Below are positions 1 through 9,559 of a DNA stretch of 64,000 nt, in pieces. A program made the translations under genes and the position numbers. Positions within the stretch are counted from its first letter, which is position 1. The number at the start of each line of letters is the position of its first letter. The DNA is from Candidatus Baltobacteraceae bacterium (GTDB taxonomy: Bacteria; Vulcanimicrobiota; Vulcanimicrobiia; Vulcanimicrobiales; Vulcanimicrobiaceae). The DNA lies in assembly GCA_036489885.1 (NCBI GenBank), contig DASXEW010000001.1, forward strand, positions 124,001 to 188,000, in the 5' to 3' direction. The notes under the pieces are model-generated. The model saw only the letters and a program-made list of their open reading frames with translations, was not told the origin of the DNA and did no database searches.

Positions 1-2266
1 CTGCGTTGAACGCATTCGTTTCGAACAGCGTCAAGCGTCCGGGTCCGAATGCGTGCGAGATTCCCCAATTGACGGTCGTGTAGGGATCGAGATAGCGATT
101 GTTATTCGAGCCTGTGTACTGCGCGTTTGCGAGCAGCTCGAAACCGTTATGCGGAAGCTCTGCATCGAACGTCACGCCTTCGCGATGAATGGGTCGCCCA
201 GGAAGCTGCGCACCGACGATCGAGGTTGATTGAGCAGTCGTCAGGCGCGAATCGGCAGCCAGGAGTATCGCGCTGTTGAGTGCGTACGTTGGAAGCACGA
301 CGACGTTCGGTCCGAGCGCGATTCGTCCGCTTACATCGAAGCCTTGATATGCCCGCGCCGTTCCCGCTATAGGCTCGTTAACGTAAACGCCGCTCGGGTT
401 GAACGGAAGGGCTCCGCAGATCGTCCCTTGCGACCATGTTTGTCCGATCGAACCGACGTATCCGGCGGGGAAATAATCGGGCGGCTCACCATCGGCGTTG
501 ACGAGCGCGTTGATCGTCTGGCCGATTTGCGTTTGACGAAATGCATTGAAGGTGATCTGTCCGGTTCGCCAGAGATGCGTCCAATCAAGGTTGTAGCTCG
601 TCGATGATTGCTTTTGGTCACCTTGGTCGCCCGGGCCGCTGACGATCGAAGTTCCGGCGTCGCAATTGAAGCGCGCTAGCGCCGGATCGCTGAACGTGCG
701 CGGCGTCGTCGGCGGCGGCTGAGCGCTTCCGAGATTGAGCGCAAGCTGAACGGTATCGTGCCCGGTCGGCCGCCATGTCGCGCCGCCTCCGCCCAGGACC
801 GAATAGCCGACACCCGACGTATCCGCGAGCGAACCGTTAAAATTGAGATTGAGCTTGTCCGTCGATTTGATCGAATCGGCGAAGTTCAGCTGGTGAGCGT
901 TGACGCCGATTCCGGACTGAACTACGAACGGCGTGAACGTCAGCGGCGTAAACTGGTTCATCGAGCTTTCGATGTTGCCGGTCAGCGTAAAGGTATGTTT
1001 GTTGTGCGCGACCGATGCCGTGAACGCGTAGCCGTTCGTCCGGCTTTGGCTGAGCGTTTCGAGCGGGTTGGGAACATCGTCGATGAACTCGTTGAGATCG
1101 TCGACGAGATTGTGACTCGTGATCGAGAACGCGGTCGCCGTGAACGCGACGTTTCCGATCAGCGAGGCCGCGGTAAGATAGTCGAACTGAAATTTGTTGT
1201 ATCGGTTGTTGTCGGGTCCGATGCCGCATGGGAGTACCGTGGCCCACTGCGTGCAGACCTGCGAGATCGAACCGTTCGAGGACAGAAACGAACCCGTCAA
1301 CGTAACGGCATCTCCGAAACGATAGCGCAGCTTGACGAGATCGCCGAGATTGTCGCTGAAGCCGCCGTGCGGATATGTTATGCCGCTCGAGTCTTCGTAA
1401 TCTTGAAACGTGAGCGGATTGTTGCCCCCTCGGTCGGTGTGCATGACCGCTATTCCAAGCGGACCGATGCTCCCCGTGGCCTGAACCGCGTAATTCCAAC
1501 GGTCGTACGTTCCGTACGTAGTCGAGAGCTTTTCGTTCCAGCTCTGCGTCGGTTCGATCGTGCGGAAGTTCACGCCGCCGCCGAGGCCGGATGCGGTTGG
1601 ACTGAAGCTAACGCTGGCGCCGGAGAAAAGATCGCTGTTGACGCCACGCATGTTGGTGGCCGTTCCGGGCATTCCGAGCGGTATGCCGTCAAGTGAAATC
1701 GCAGTCTGCGATTCGTCGTGTCCGTTCAGTGAGACGGTCACCGCGGAATCAGGATCGTTCGAATCTTGGTTGACGGAAACGCCGGCCATCTTGTCGAGTG
1801 CATCCATCATCGAATCCGAGATACGCCGGATCGGGCTTTCATCGGAGATATCGTTGGTGTTGATCCGCACGTTCGAATGCACGACTACCGTGCCGATGAC
1901 GCGCAAATTGCTTTGGTTCGCCTGACCTCCCGGTTGCGAGGGGATCATCGCGAACTTCACCGTCACATCTTTACCGTCCAGAACCTCGAACTCGTTGCTT
2001 CGCGCAGCGTCATAACCGCGACGCGAGACGCGGACGCGATAGATTCCCGTCGGCACGTCCGTATACTTCACCGTTCCCGATTTCTGCGTGAGCGCGCTGA
2101 CCAGCATGGCGCCGGTCAGGAAAACACGCGCGTCATCCAGCGGCTTACCCGAGCTGGTGTCAACGACGGTGATCGTGATTTCTCCGGTGTCGCTTTGCGC
2201 GCGCGCGAGTGTGGGAGCCAGCGCGAAGAGGAGCGCGAGACCGAAGGCCATGGTACGGCGAAACAT
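1..2266 (-). CDS. TonB-dependent receptor with N-terminal carboxypeptidase-regulatory-like domain (3' end outside window)
   Basis: The reverse strand reads open without interruption from an ATG at 2266 to base 1 (755 codons, C-terminus missing). A signal peptide (MFRRTMAFGLALLFALAP, then ARAQ) is followed by a carboxypeptidase-regulatory-like fold at about residues 25-105 (GEITITVVDTSSGKPL). A plug-like region follows with VSLNGHDESQTAISLDGIPL and GGGVNFRTI, and the rest is barrel-like, rich in aromatic, Asn and Thr residues. Family knowledge: such outer-membrane receptors import a ligand with TonB/ExbBD energy. The ligand cannot be told from this sequence. It is divergent from the acyl-CoA dehydrogenase operon that starts 96 bp away, so the gap probably holds both promoters. 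Confidence 0.9.
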   Translation of the reverse strand, partial: MFRRTMAFGLALLFALAPTLARAQSDTGEITITVVDTSSGKPLDDARVFLTGAMLVSALTQKSGTVKYTDVPTGIYRVRVSRRGYDAARSNEFEVLDGKDVTVKFAMIPSQPGGQANQSNLRVIGTVVVHSNVRINTNDISDESPIRRISDSMMDALDKMAGVSVNQDSNDPDSAVTVSLNGHDESQTAISLDGIPLGMPGTATNMRGVNSDLFSGASVSFSPTASGLGGGVNFRTIEPTQSWNEKLSTTYGTYDRWNYAVQATGSIGPLGIAVMHTDRGGNNPLTFQDYEDSSGITYPHGGFSDNLGDLVKLRYRFGDAVTLTGSFLSSNGSISQVCTQWATVLPCGIGPDNNRYNKFQFDYLTAASLIGNVAFTATAFSITSHNLVDDLNEFIDDVPNPLETLSQSRTNGYAFTASVAHNKHTFTLTGNIESSMNQFTPLTFTPFVVQSGIGVNAHQLNFADSIKSTDKLNLNFNGSLADTSGVGYSVLGGGGATWRPTGHDTVQLALNLGSAQPPPTTPRTFSDPALARFNCDAGTSIVSGPGDQGDQKQSSTSYNLDWTHLWRTGQITFNAFRQTQIGQTINALVNADGEPPDYFPAGYVGSIGQTWSQGTICGALPFNPSGVYVNEPIAGTARAYQGFDVSGRIALGPNVVVLPTYALNSAILLAADSRLTTAQSTSIVGAQLPGRPIHREGVTFDAELPHNGFELLANAQYTGSNNNRYLDPYTTVNWGISHAFGPGRLTLFETNAFNA

Positions 2267-2362
2267 CTCGATGTCAATTCGTACCCATTGCCTCGACAAC
2301 TCTCAGCGGATTCTCAGTTATGAGCGCTGAACCGGGTCTTAACCTTATCTAAAGGAGAAGGC

Positions 2363-3478
2363 ATGGATCTGGCGTTCAGCACGGCTGAGATCGATTTCCG
2401 AACGACGATCCGCAGCTTTATCGCCGAGCGCCTCCCCGCAGATATCCGCGAAAAAGTTCGCGACGGAGAGTCGCTGGCGAAAGACGATTACGTACGCTGG
2501 CAACGCATCTTGCAGGAACGCGGATGGGCCGGACCATCGTGGCCGCGAGAGTACGCCGGCCCGGGTTGGTCTCCGGTACAACGTCATATTTTTGAAGAGG
2601 AGCTTGCGTACGGCTGGGCGCCGCGTACGATACCGTTCGGCTTGAATATGCTCGCTCCGATCCTGATGGAGTTCGGGAACGATGCGCAGCGTGCGCGCTT
2701 CCTGCCGCGGATACTGAGCGCTGAGGACTGGTGGTGTCAAGGCTATTCTGAACCCGGCTCGGGCTCGGATCTCGCTTCGTTGCAAACGCGCGCGGAGCGC
2801 CGCGGTAACGGCTACCTCGTCAACGGAACGAAGACGTGGATTACCGGAGCGCAATATGCGAATTGGATTTTTGCGCTCGTCCGCACCGATCCGAACGTTC
2901 CCAAGCACAAGGGCATCTCGTTCTTGCTCATCGACATGACGTCGAAGGGCGTCAGCGTTCGTCCAATCGAGACGCTTGACGGTGGTCACGAAATCAACGA
3001 AGTGCATTTCGAGAGCGTCGAGGTGCCGCTCGAAAACCTCGTCGGCGAGGAAAATGCAGGTTGGCGCTACGCGGTCTTCCTTTTGGAGCATGAGCGTACT
3101 GGGACGGCCGGCGTCGCTCGCTGTCGCGTGCAGCTGGCCCAACTCCGCGAGATCATCGAGCGCGAAGGCCGCAACAGCCGTCGTCTTCGCGAGCGTATCG
3201 CGCTCGTCGAGATCGAGCTCGCCGCCCTCGCTTATACGGAGCTGCGAACGCTGGCTGCCGCGTCAGCCGGAAAACGGCCCGGAGCTGAGTCCTCGATTCT
3301 CAAGATCAAAGGAACCGAGATTCAACAAGCCCTCGCCGAGCTCGCGTTGGACGCGGTCGGCCCTTACGCACAAACAGCGCAAGCCGCAGCGTATTTCAAT
3401 TATCGTAAAGCCTCGATCTACGCGGGTTCCAACGAAATTCAAAAGAACATCATCGCAAAGCGCATCTTAGGGCTGTAA
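2363..3478 (+). CDS. Acyl-CoA dehydrogenase, large-subunit type (PimC-like)
   Basis: This is a 371-residue flavoprotein of the acyl-CoA dehydrogenase superfamily (FAD-dependent alpha,beta-desaturation of an acyl-CoA). The flavin-binding motif GYSEPGSGSDLASLQT lies near residues 131-146, NGTKTWITGAQYA follows, and the C-terminus YAGSNEIQKNIIAKRILGL is typical. AAGGAGAAG sits just upstream of the ATG. The next gene is also an acyl-CoA dehydrogenase and starts 1 nt after this stop. That matches two-subunit enzymes such as pimeloyl-CoA dehydrogenase PimC/PimD and steroid side-chain FadE pairs, so I infer a heteromer. The acyl substrate is unknown. Confidence 0.9.
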   Translation: MDLAFSTAEIDFRTTIRSFIAERLPADIREKVRDGESLAKDDYVRWQRILQERGWAGPSWPREYAGPGWSPVQRHIFEEELAYGWAPRTIPFGLNMLAPILMEFGNDAQRARFLPRILSAEDWWCQGYSEPGSGSDLASLQTRAERRGNGYLVNGTKTWITGAQYANWIFALVRTDPNVPKHKGISFLLIDMTSKGVSVRPIETLDGGHEINEVHFESVEVPLENLVGEENAGWRYAVFLLEHERTGTAGVARCRVQLAQLREIIEREGRNSRRLRERIALVEIELAALAYTELRTLAAASAGKRPGAESSILKIKGTEIQQALAELALDAVGPYAQTAQAAAYFNYRKASIYAGSNEIQKNIIAKRILGL

Positions 3479-3479
3479 C

Positions 3480-4532
3480 TTGGATTTCAAACTGTCGGGC
3501 GAACAAACGCTCATCAAGGACAGCGTCGAGCGATTCGTCGCGCAGCAGCCCGCGCCGGCCGAGCCGTGGCGCGAATTCGCGAAGCTTGGATGGCTTGGTA
3601 TCGGTGCGCCGGAAGATTTGGGCGGGTTCGGCGGTGCGCTCGAAACGATGCTCGTCATGGAAGCATTCGGACGCGGATTGTATCTCGAACCGTATGCGGC
3701 GTGCGCAGTGTTCCCCGCCGCCATCTTACGCGCTGCAGGCCGCAGCGATCAGCTTGAAGGCTTGATCGAGGGCGAGCGACGCTTCGCGGTCGCGTACGAA
3801 GAGCCGGGCGCCCATTACAATCCTGGGGCAGTTTCGGCACGCTCGGAACGCTCGAACGGCGGCTATGTTCTGACCGGCAAGAAGGTGCGCGTTCCGGTTC
3901 CGCGCGGCGACGCAACGTTCTTGGTGTCCGCGAAGACGGACGGCGACGTCACGCTTTTTGCCGTCGCGCCGGGCTCGAGTGGTCTGCAGCGCCACGATGA
4001 GATCGCTGAGGATGGCACCACTGTCGCGCGCCTTGAGCTTGATGCAGTCATCGTCGAAGAATCGGCACGCATCGGAGACGCGCCGGGCGTCGGGCTATTG
4101 CAGCGCGGCCTCGAGTACGCGAATGCGGCGCTTTGCGGCGAGGCCGTCGGGTTGATGGGAACGATGTTCGACTTGACCCTCGGATATCTCAAGGAGCGCA
4201 ATCAGTTCGGCGTCCCGATCGGATCGTTCCAGGCCTTGCAGCATCGAATGGCCGAGATGTTCACCGAGCTCGAGCTGGCGCGTTCGATGGCATATGTTGC
4301 GGCGATGACCGCCGACGACGAAAGTGACGCTGAGGCGCGAGCGCGTGCGATCGCCGGCGCGAAGATCCAAGTGTCGCGTTCGGGACGCTTCGTCGGACAG
4401 AACGCCGTGCAGCTTCATGGTGCGATCGCGATGACGCAAGAGTACAAGCTCGGCGCGTATTTCAAGCGAATGACGTCGCTCGAGCGCTTGTTCGGCGACG
4501 TGGACTATCATCTGGATCGTTACCTAAGCTAG
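3480..4532 (+). CDS. Acyl-CoA dehydrogenase, small-subunit type (PimD-like)
   Basis: A 350-residue acyl-CoA dehydrogenase homologue starting at TTG, one base after the upstream stop (TAACTTG), so translation is very probably coupled. The N-terminal helical domain (MDFKLSGEQTLIKDSVERFV) and C-terminal domain (QFGVPIGSFQALQHRMAEMF, ending FGDVDYHLDRYLS) are recognisable. The flavin-contact motif of the large subunit is not obvious here, as is usual for the small partner of two-subunit dehydrogenases. Its stop TAG shares the palindrome CTAG (4529-4532) with the stop of the convergent hydrolase gene. Confidence 0.88.
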   Translation: MDFKLSGEQTLIKDSVERFVAQQPAPAEPWREFAKLGWLGIGAPEDLGGFGGALETMLVMEAFGRGLYLEPYAACAVFPAAILRAAGRSDQLEGLIEGERRFAVAYEEPGAHYNPGAVSARSERSNGGYVLTGKKVRVPVPRGDATFLVSAKTDGDVTLFAVAPGSSGLQRHDEIAEDGTTVARLELDAVIVEESARIGDAPGVGLLQRGLEYANAALCGEAVGLMGTMFDLTLGYLKERNQFGVPIGSFQALQHRMAEMFTELELARSMAYVAAMTADDESDAEARARAIAGAKIQVSRSGRFVGQNAVQLHGAIAMTQEYKLGAYFKRMTSLERLFGDVDYHLDRYLS

Positions 4533-5782
4533 CCTTCGACCCACCGCACCAGCTCATCGAGCGCGGCCATAACGCGCGGATGTGCCGGGCGCATCTGCGG
4601 ATAGTTCGGATCTTCCGACCAGGAATCGACGTGCTGCGCGTTCGGGATCAGCTCGCTTCGATACAGCGCCGCGCACCCGGAGCGCTCAACCATCTCACCA
4701 TATGGATAGAAGTGCATTTTCGGCGGGAGAAGATGATCGTGCTCAGACGCGATGTCGATCATCTTTGCGCGAATCGCTCCCGTGTGAGCGTACGCGCCGA
4801 TTCGTTCGAGAATCTTCGGTGAACGGTCGATCCGCCAATCTCCGATTTTCCCATTCCAGCCTTCGGCGGGTTCGGGAACGTCCACATCGCCGTACACAGT
4901 CGACGTTTGCGGATCGAACGACATCGCGAGCAGCCAGGCAGTGACGACCCAATAGGTCGCAAGATTTTTCGCGTACAGCGAGCCGCCCGAGATGCCGGGG
5001 ACGTCGGGTGGAAAGCCGAGTGCTTCGAGTTGCCCGGCGTCTCGCGATTTCATGGCCCCGACGGCCTGAGGAAGTTGACGCAAGAGATTGTGCCGCTCCG
5101 TCCACAACACACCATTCCAGCAGAGACCACCGTTATATCGATCGCTCCGCTCGAGCGCGAAGCGAACCTGGTTGCCGCCGTTCGAGAGCCCGACGGCGTA
5201 GACGGCTTCCGGTTCACGGTGATGAACGTGCGCGATCGCTTCGCGCGCGTGGTCGGTGATGGCAAAGAACTCGTCCATCCAGCGCGCGAGCGTATTCCCG
5301 GGCGCGTGTTGCCAAAATGCGATTGCGAGATCGCCCGGGATGAAGAAACGCGGCATCACAACGCCGCCGATCTCGAGCCGTGACGTTCCCGAAAGGATAA
5401 CATGACTTTCGCCTTGCGACTTGTTCCCGCAGACGTAGGCGTAGCCGCGCGCCAAGAGCGGATCCGAAAAGATCAGATCGTTTGCAAACTCGCTACGCTG
5501 CGAGGGGGTCCCCGCGACGACAAGACGGCCGTTCCATTTTCGCGGAATGCGAGCGACGTAACGTTCGCCGGGCCATAGCGAACCGCTAAGACGCCAGCCT
5601 GGAATCGGATCGGGCGGCGGGACGAGCGCCGGCGAAATGGCGCGCGCGTCCGATGCAGCATATGCGGGTGTGCCGAAGGCGATCTCGGGGCCGAACACAC
5701 CATACGCTCCCGGTGGAAGCGGTTGTGAGAGGGGATAGGCTGCGTTTGCGCTCGCGCGCAGGTCGTCGACCGCTTCTAGCAT
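4529..5782 (-). CDS. Secondary-metabolite-type alpha/beta hydrolase (tannase/esterase-like)
   Basis: A 417-residue alpha/beta hydrolase. The nucleophile elbow GLSNGG is clear, an acid candidate lies in SEHDHLLPP and the catalytic His in NAQHVD near the C-terminus, so a Ser-Asp-His triad is plausible. RIPRKWNGRLVVAGTP resembles the N-terminal part of tannase/feruloyl-esterase and PHB-oligomer hydrolase families. I chose the ATG at 5782 because AAGGGAACG lies 5-10 bases upstream; the in-frame ATG at 5848 would overlap the divergent gene's strong ribosome-binding site. No signal peptide is seen, so it is probably cytoplasmic. The substrate is unknown. Confidence 0.75.
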   Translation of the reverse strand: MLEAVDDLRASANAAYPLSQPLPPGAYGVFGPEIAFGTPAYAASDARAISPALVPPPDPIPGWRLSGSLWPGERYVARIPRKWNGRLVVAGTPSQRSEFANDLIFSDPLLARGYAYVCGNKSQGESHVILSGTSRLEIGGVVMPRFFIPGDLAIAFWQHAPGNTLARWMDEFFAITDHAREAIAHVHHREPEAVYAVGLSNGGNQVRFALERSDRYNGGLCWNGVLWTERHNLLRQLPQAVGAMKSRDAGQLEALGFPPDVPGISGGSLYAKNLATYWVVTAWLLAMSFDPQTSTVYGDVDVPEPAEGWNGKIGDWRIDRSPKILERIGAYAHTGAIRAKMIDIASEHDHLLPPKMHFYPYGEMVERSGCAALYRSELIPNAQHVDSWSEDPNYPQMRPAHPRVMAALDELVRWVEG

Positions 5783-5838
5783 GGATTCGTTCCCTTCGAG
5801 CGTAACACAGGCCACCGCAAAACGCGGAGGGGAGAGGC

Positions 5839-7071
5839 ATGAACGCACGTAGAGGTTGGTTCGTCTCGTCCATTGTCGCGGTTGTAGCCCTTTGTTTGGC
5901 TACGATCGTGCCGGCGACCGGACAAAGTGTCCCGGGCGTAACGAGTACGCAGATTCTCTTGGGCGGCGTCCATCCGTATAGCGGACCGGCGTCGGCATAC
6001 AGCTCGATCGGAAAAGGCGCAAAAGCGTATTTCGATTACATCAACGACACCAAAGGGGGCGTCTACGGACGGAAGGTCATCTACAAGGATCTCGATGACG
6101 CCTATAATCCGCCGCAATCATTGACGCTTACCAAGCAGCTCGTCGAACAAGATCACGTCTTCGCAATGTTCAATCCGCTCGGAACTCCGGTCAACACGGT
6201 CTTGCGGCCGTATCTGAACGACAACAAAGTTCCGCAGCTTTTCGTCGCGACCGGCGCAACGACGTGGGCACTCGACTCGGCAAAATTCCCATGGACGATC
6301 GGCTGGCAGCCCGATTATCAAGCCGAATCGATCGTTTACGCGAAGTATTTGCTGCAGCACGATCCGACCGCAAAGATCGGCGTCATCTATCAGAACGACG
6401 ACTACGGTCAGGATTATCTCAACGGCTTGAACAAGGGGCTCGGCTCGAAGACGAATCTGATCGTAAAGACGGTTAGCTACGAGACGACAGATCCCGACGT
6501 CAAGTCGCAGATCGCATCGTTGAAAGCGAGCGGTGCAGACACCGTCTTCATCTTTGCAACACCGAAGTTCAGCACGCAGTCTCTCGCGTCGATCGCGCAG
6601 CTCTCGTGGAAGCCGACCGTTTATCTCAACGTCGTTTCGAATTCGCAGTCGGTCATGCGTGCAGCAACGACGGGAGGCGGTCCGGCAGCTACCAATGGCG
6701 TCATCTCTATTCAGTATCTCAAAGATCCAAGCGACGCGGCGATGCAGAACGATCCCGGCATCAAGCTCGAGCACGAGATTCTCGCTAAATATGCTCCGGG
6801 CTCTGATCCGGCAGACTCATTCTATCTGTACGGAATGGGCGCGGCGTTTACCATGATGGATGCGCTGACGAAAGCCGGTAAGAACCTGACGCGCGAGAAC
6901 ATTATGCAGGCCTCGCTCCATTTGCACGAGACGAACAATCCGTTCGTGCTGCCGGGGATGGTCATCGAAACAAGTCCGGAAGATCACTTCCCGATCCGTC
7001 AGATGCAACTCTCGAAGTACACCGACGGAAAGTGGGTAAATTTCGGAACGTTGATGTCCGCGCGTAAGTAA
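5839..7071 (+). CDS. Branched-chain amino acid/amide-type ABC substrate-binding protein (LivK/Peripla_BP_6)
   Basis: A 410-residue secreted receptor with signal peptide MNARRGWFVSSIVAVVALCL and likely cleavage near ATGQS. It has the LivK-type fold: TQILLGGVHPYSGPASAY at the N-terminus, GAKAYFDYINDTKGGVYGR, and PTAKIGVIYQNDDYGQDY at the interlobe strand. GGAGGGGAG precedes the ATG. No permease or ATPase gene is adjacent. The acyl-CoA ligase starts 15 bp downstream, so I infer it delivers an acid that the ligase then activates (aromatic and dicarboxylic acids are known LivK-family ligands). Confidence 0.88.
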   Translation: MNARRGWFVSSIVAVVALCLATIVPATGQSVPGVTSTQILLGGVHPYSGPASAYSSIGKGAKAYFDYINDTKGGVYGRKVIYKDLDDAYNPPQSLTLTKQLVEQDHVFAMFNPLGTPVNTVLRPYLNDNKVPQLFVATGATTWALDSAKFPWTIGWQPDYQAESIVYAKYLLQHDPTAKIGVIYQNDDYGQDYLNGLNKGLGSKTNLIVKTVSYETTDPDVKSQIASLKASGADTVFIFATPKFSTQSLASIAQLSWKPTVYLNVVSNSQSVMRAATTGGGPAATNGVISIQYLKDPSDAAMQNDPGIKLEHEILAKYAPGSDPADSFYLYGMGAAFTMMDALTKAGKNLTRENIMQASLHLHETNNPFVLPGMVIETSPEDHFPIRQMQLSKYTDGKWVNFGTLMSARK

Positions 7072-7086
7072 AAGGAAGAACGCGTC

Positions 7087-8706
7087 ATGTTCGGGCTGAT
7101 GATGGACGCGCCGCTGATGATCAGCTCGCTCCTCTCGTACGGCGCGCAATGGCATAGTGACGTTGAAATCGTCACGCGGACGGTAGAAGGGCCGATTCAC
7201 CGGTATGGATACGGTGAAGCGGCCCGCCGTGCCGCAAGACTTGCGCACGCGCTGCGTGCGCTCGGCGTCGAACCGGGCGACCGCGTTGCGACGCTCGCCT
7301 GGAATACGTACCGGCACTTTGAGCTCTACTACGGCGTATCGGGGATTGGTGCCGTACTGCACACTGCGAATCCACGCTTGCATCCGGCGCAGGTTGCGTA
7401 CGTCGTGGAACACGCGCAGGATCGCTATATTTTCTCCGATTTGACCTTCGTGCCTATTCTCGAGGCGATAGCGCCGGCGCTCAAATCGGTGCGCGGTTAC
7501 GTCATTCTCACGGGCGAGGCGACGATGCCCAAAACCTCGCTTCCGAATGTATATTGCTACGAATCGCTTTTGGCCGCACAACCCGATCGCATCGACTGGC
7601 CGGTTTTCGACGAGCGCACCGCGTCGTCGCTATGCTACACCTCGGGAACGACCGGTGAGCCGAAAGGCGTACTATACAGTCACCGCTCGACGGTCTTACA
7701 TGCGCTCTCCGCGGCAGGCGTGGATCAAAATCGGCGCATCGATGGCCGAAACTGCGCGCTGCCGCTCGTCCCAATGTTTCACGTTAATGGTTGGGGCATT
7801 CCGTATTCGGCGCCGATCATGGGGACGAAGCTCGTTCTTCCCGGTTCAGGTTACGAAGGCAAGCAAATATACGAGCTGATGGAAGCGGAAGGCGTCAAAA
7901 CCGCGGGCGGCGTTCCGGCGATCTGGCATCGTTTGCTGACGTATGTGGAAGAGAACGGCTTGCAACTGACGACGCTGCAAGCGATGCGCGTCGGCGGTTC
8001 TGCGGCACCGCCCACGATGATCGAAGCGTTCGAGAAACGCGGCATCGAGGTCGCGCAGGGTTGGGGGATGACCGAAGCAAGTCCGGTTTGCACGACCGGA
8101 TGCTTGCCGGGCGAGATTCGCGAGTCACCCGAGGTCCGCAAATACCAGTCGATGGCCGGCCATTGTCTCTACGGCGTCGATATGAAGATCATCGACCCCG
8201 CCGGTGCGACACTGCCGAACGATGGCCTCGCGCAAGGCGAGCTCTGCATTCGTGGCCCGTGGATCGCGAGCGCCTACTACGAGAATCCAGCGGCGACGGA
8301 ACAAGCGTTTACGAAAGACGGCTGGTTTCGTACCGGCGACATCGTGACGATCAGCCCCACGGGTTATCTCACGATCACGGATCGCGCGAAGGATCTGATC
8401 AAATCGGGTGGCGAGTGGATTAGCTCGATCGATCTGGAAAATGCTGCGCTTGCTCATCCCGAAATCGACGAGGTTGCGGCAATTGCGATGCCGAGCACCC
8501 AGTGGGGCGAGCGTCCGATGCTGATCGTACGGCGCCGCGCGGGAAGCAGCGTCGATCGCGATGCGATCATCGCCTTTCTCAAGCCGAAAGTTGCGAGTTG
8601 GTGGCTTCCGGACGAGATCGTATTCATCGACGAGATGCCGTACACGGCGACCGGAAAAGTCTCGAAGAAAACGCTTAGGGAAAAGTACGCTACCGCGTCT
8701 GTATAG
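7087..8706 (+). CDS. Fatty/aryl acyl-CoA ligase (AMP-binding, FadD/AlkK-like)
   Basis: A 539-residue ANL-superfamily enzyme forming an acyl-CoA from acid, ATP and CoA. The P-loop-like motif YTSGTTGEPKGVLYSH lies near residues 184-199, followed by GWGMTEASPV, GWFRTGDIV, the hinge KDLIKSGGEWISS and the catalytic Lys in TATGKVSKKTL near the C-terminus. Length matches medium/long-chain FadD/AlkK homologues. It is probably co-transcribed with the binding-protein gene upstream and overlaps the convergent deacetylase gene by 17 bp. Acyl chain specificity cannot be read from the sequence. Confidence 0.9.
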   Translation: MFGLMMDAPLMISSLLSYGAQWHSDVEIVTRTVEGPIHRYGYGEAARRAARLAHALRALGVEPGDRVATLAWNTYRHFELYYGVSGIGAVLHTANPRLHPAQVAYVVEHAQDRYIFSDLTFVPILEAIAPALKSVRGYVILTGEATMPKTSLPNVYCYESLLAAQPDRIDWPVFDERTASSLCYTSGTTGEPKGVLYSHRSTVLHALSAAGVDQNRRIDGRNCALPLVPMFHVNGWGIPYSAPIMGTKLVLPGSGYEGKQIYELMEAEGVKTAGGVPAIWHRLLTYVEENGLQLTTLQAMRVGGSAAPPTMIEAFEKRGIEVAQGWGMTEASPVCTTGCLPGEIRESPEVRKYQSMAGHCLYGVDMKIIDPAGATLPNDGLAQGELCIRGPWIASAYYENPAATEQAFTKDGWFRTGDIVTISPTGYLTITDRAKDLIKSGGEWISSIDLENAALAHPEIDEVAAIAMPSTQWGERPMLIVRRRAGSSVDRDAIIAFLKPKVASWWLPDEIVFIDEMPYTATGKVSKKTLREKYATASV

Positions 8707-9559
8707 GCGCAGGCAGTGGCGATTGCTTGATCGGCAATTTGCCTCCGGCCAGCAGCTTTTCACAATGCGCGGTCACGCCCTCGATCGTGGTCCACCAGAC
8801 GCCGTCAAAGCCTTTGATGTGCGCGATGAGGCGGTCGATCGTCTTCATCGTGACGTGACGGCCCGAGATGAACGGGTGGAGCGTGAGTACGTAACACGCG
8901 CCGTCCTCGTACATACCGTTGAATTCATCCGACCAGAAACGGAAGACGGTCTCGGGATCAGCGAGCGCCTTGTCGCGATTGGTGCGCGTGTGGCCCCAGT
9001 ACTCCGCGTCGTCCAGGGCCCATTGAATTGGAATCTCGATCAGCGCCCCAGCCGGCGTTTCAAGCGCGTAGGGCGATTCATCGTCCATCAAGCTCGAATC
9101 CGAACGGCAGCCGCCTCGGATGAGAATCTCGGGCGTGCGCCGATTGAGCTCCCAACCGGGCGCACGATACAACGTCGGCGTGTAGCCGCACCGCTCCCTG
9201 AGGATTGCTTTCGAGAGCGACAAGATTTCGTTTTCACGCGCCTCGTCGAGCAACTCGAGCGCTTCGTGAATGTGGCCGTGCAAGCCGACCGGATAATCCG
9301 CGCGCACGAACGCATCGACGACTTCCGGATGAATCATAGCAATGTACGACGGCACGTAAAACGTTCCGGGAACGCCGTGGCGCTCGAGCATGCGCAGAAT
9401 GCGCCACACACCGACCTGCGGACCAAACATGCGCTGATGGAGCTCCCCGAGCTGCTCGCGTGACCGGTCGGGAAACCGAAAGTAGAGTGCCGATTCGCCG
9501 TCGACGTCCCACGTGAGACAGACGGCGATGCGTTTTCCGTCAGGCCACGGAAACGCCAT
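8690..9559 (-). CDS. Polysaccharide deacetylase family protein (PuuE/PgdA-like)
   Basis: A 289-residue NodB-homology hydrolase. The first metal motif is CLTWDVDGES (Asp pair); GLHGHIHE supplies the His-x-x-x-His ligands, and RAPGWELN and LTLHPFISGRH are the later catalytic motifs. This is the cytoplasmic branch that includes allantoinase-like PuuE and Helicobacter PgdA; no signal peptide is present. The start ATG overlaps the stop of the TRAP-binding-protein gene by one base (TAATG), so the two are translationally coupled. That pairing suggests the substrate may be the imported ligand rather than peptidoglycan. Confidence 0.85.
   Translation of the reverse strand: MAFPWPDGKRIAVCLTWDVDGESALYFRFPDRSREQLGELHQRMFGPQVGVWRILRMLERHGVPGTFYVPSYIAMIHPEVVDAFVRADYPVGLHGHIHEALELLDEARENEILSLSKAILRERCGYTPTLYRAPGWELNRRTPEILIRGGCRSDSSLMDDESPYALETPAGALIEIPIQWALDDAEYWGHTRTNRDKALADPETVFRFWSDEFNGMYEDGACYVLTLHPFISGRHVTMKTIDRLIAHIKGFDGVWWTTIEGVTAHCEKLLAGGKLPIKQSPLPAPIQTR

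Noticed and set aside
758-1696. Plus-strand 312-codon open frame
   Set aside because: It lies antisense to the TonB receptor, whose protein is coherent in the opposite direction; the composition is Arg-rich shadow sequence.
4529-5848. Longer hydrolase start at 5848
   Set aside because: It would overlap the strong ribosome-binding site and ATG of the divergent LivK gene, and ATG 5782 has its own AAGGGA.
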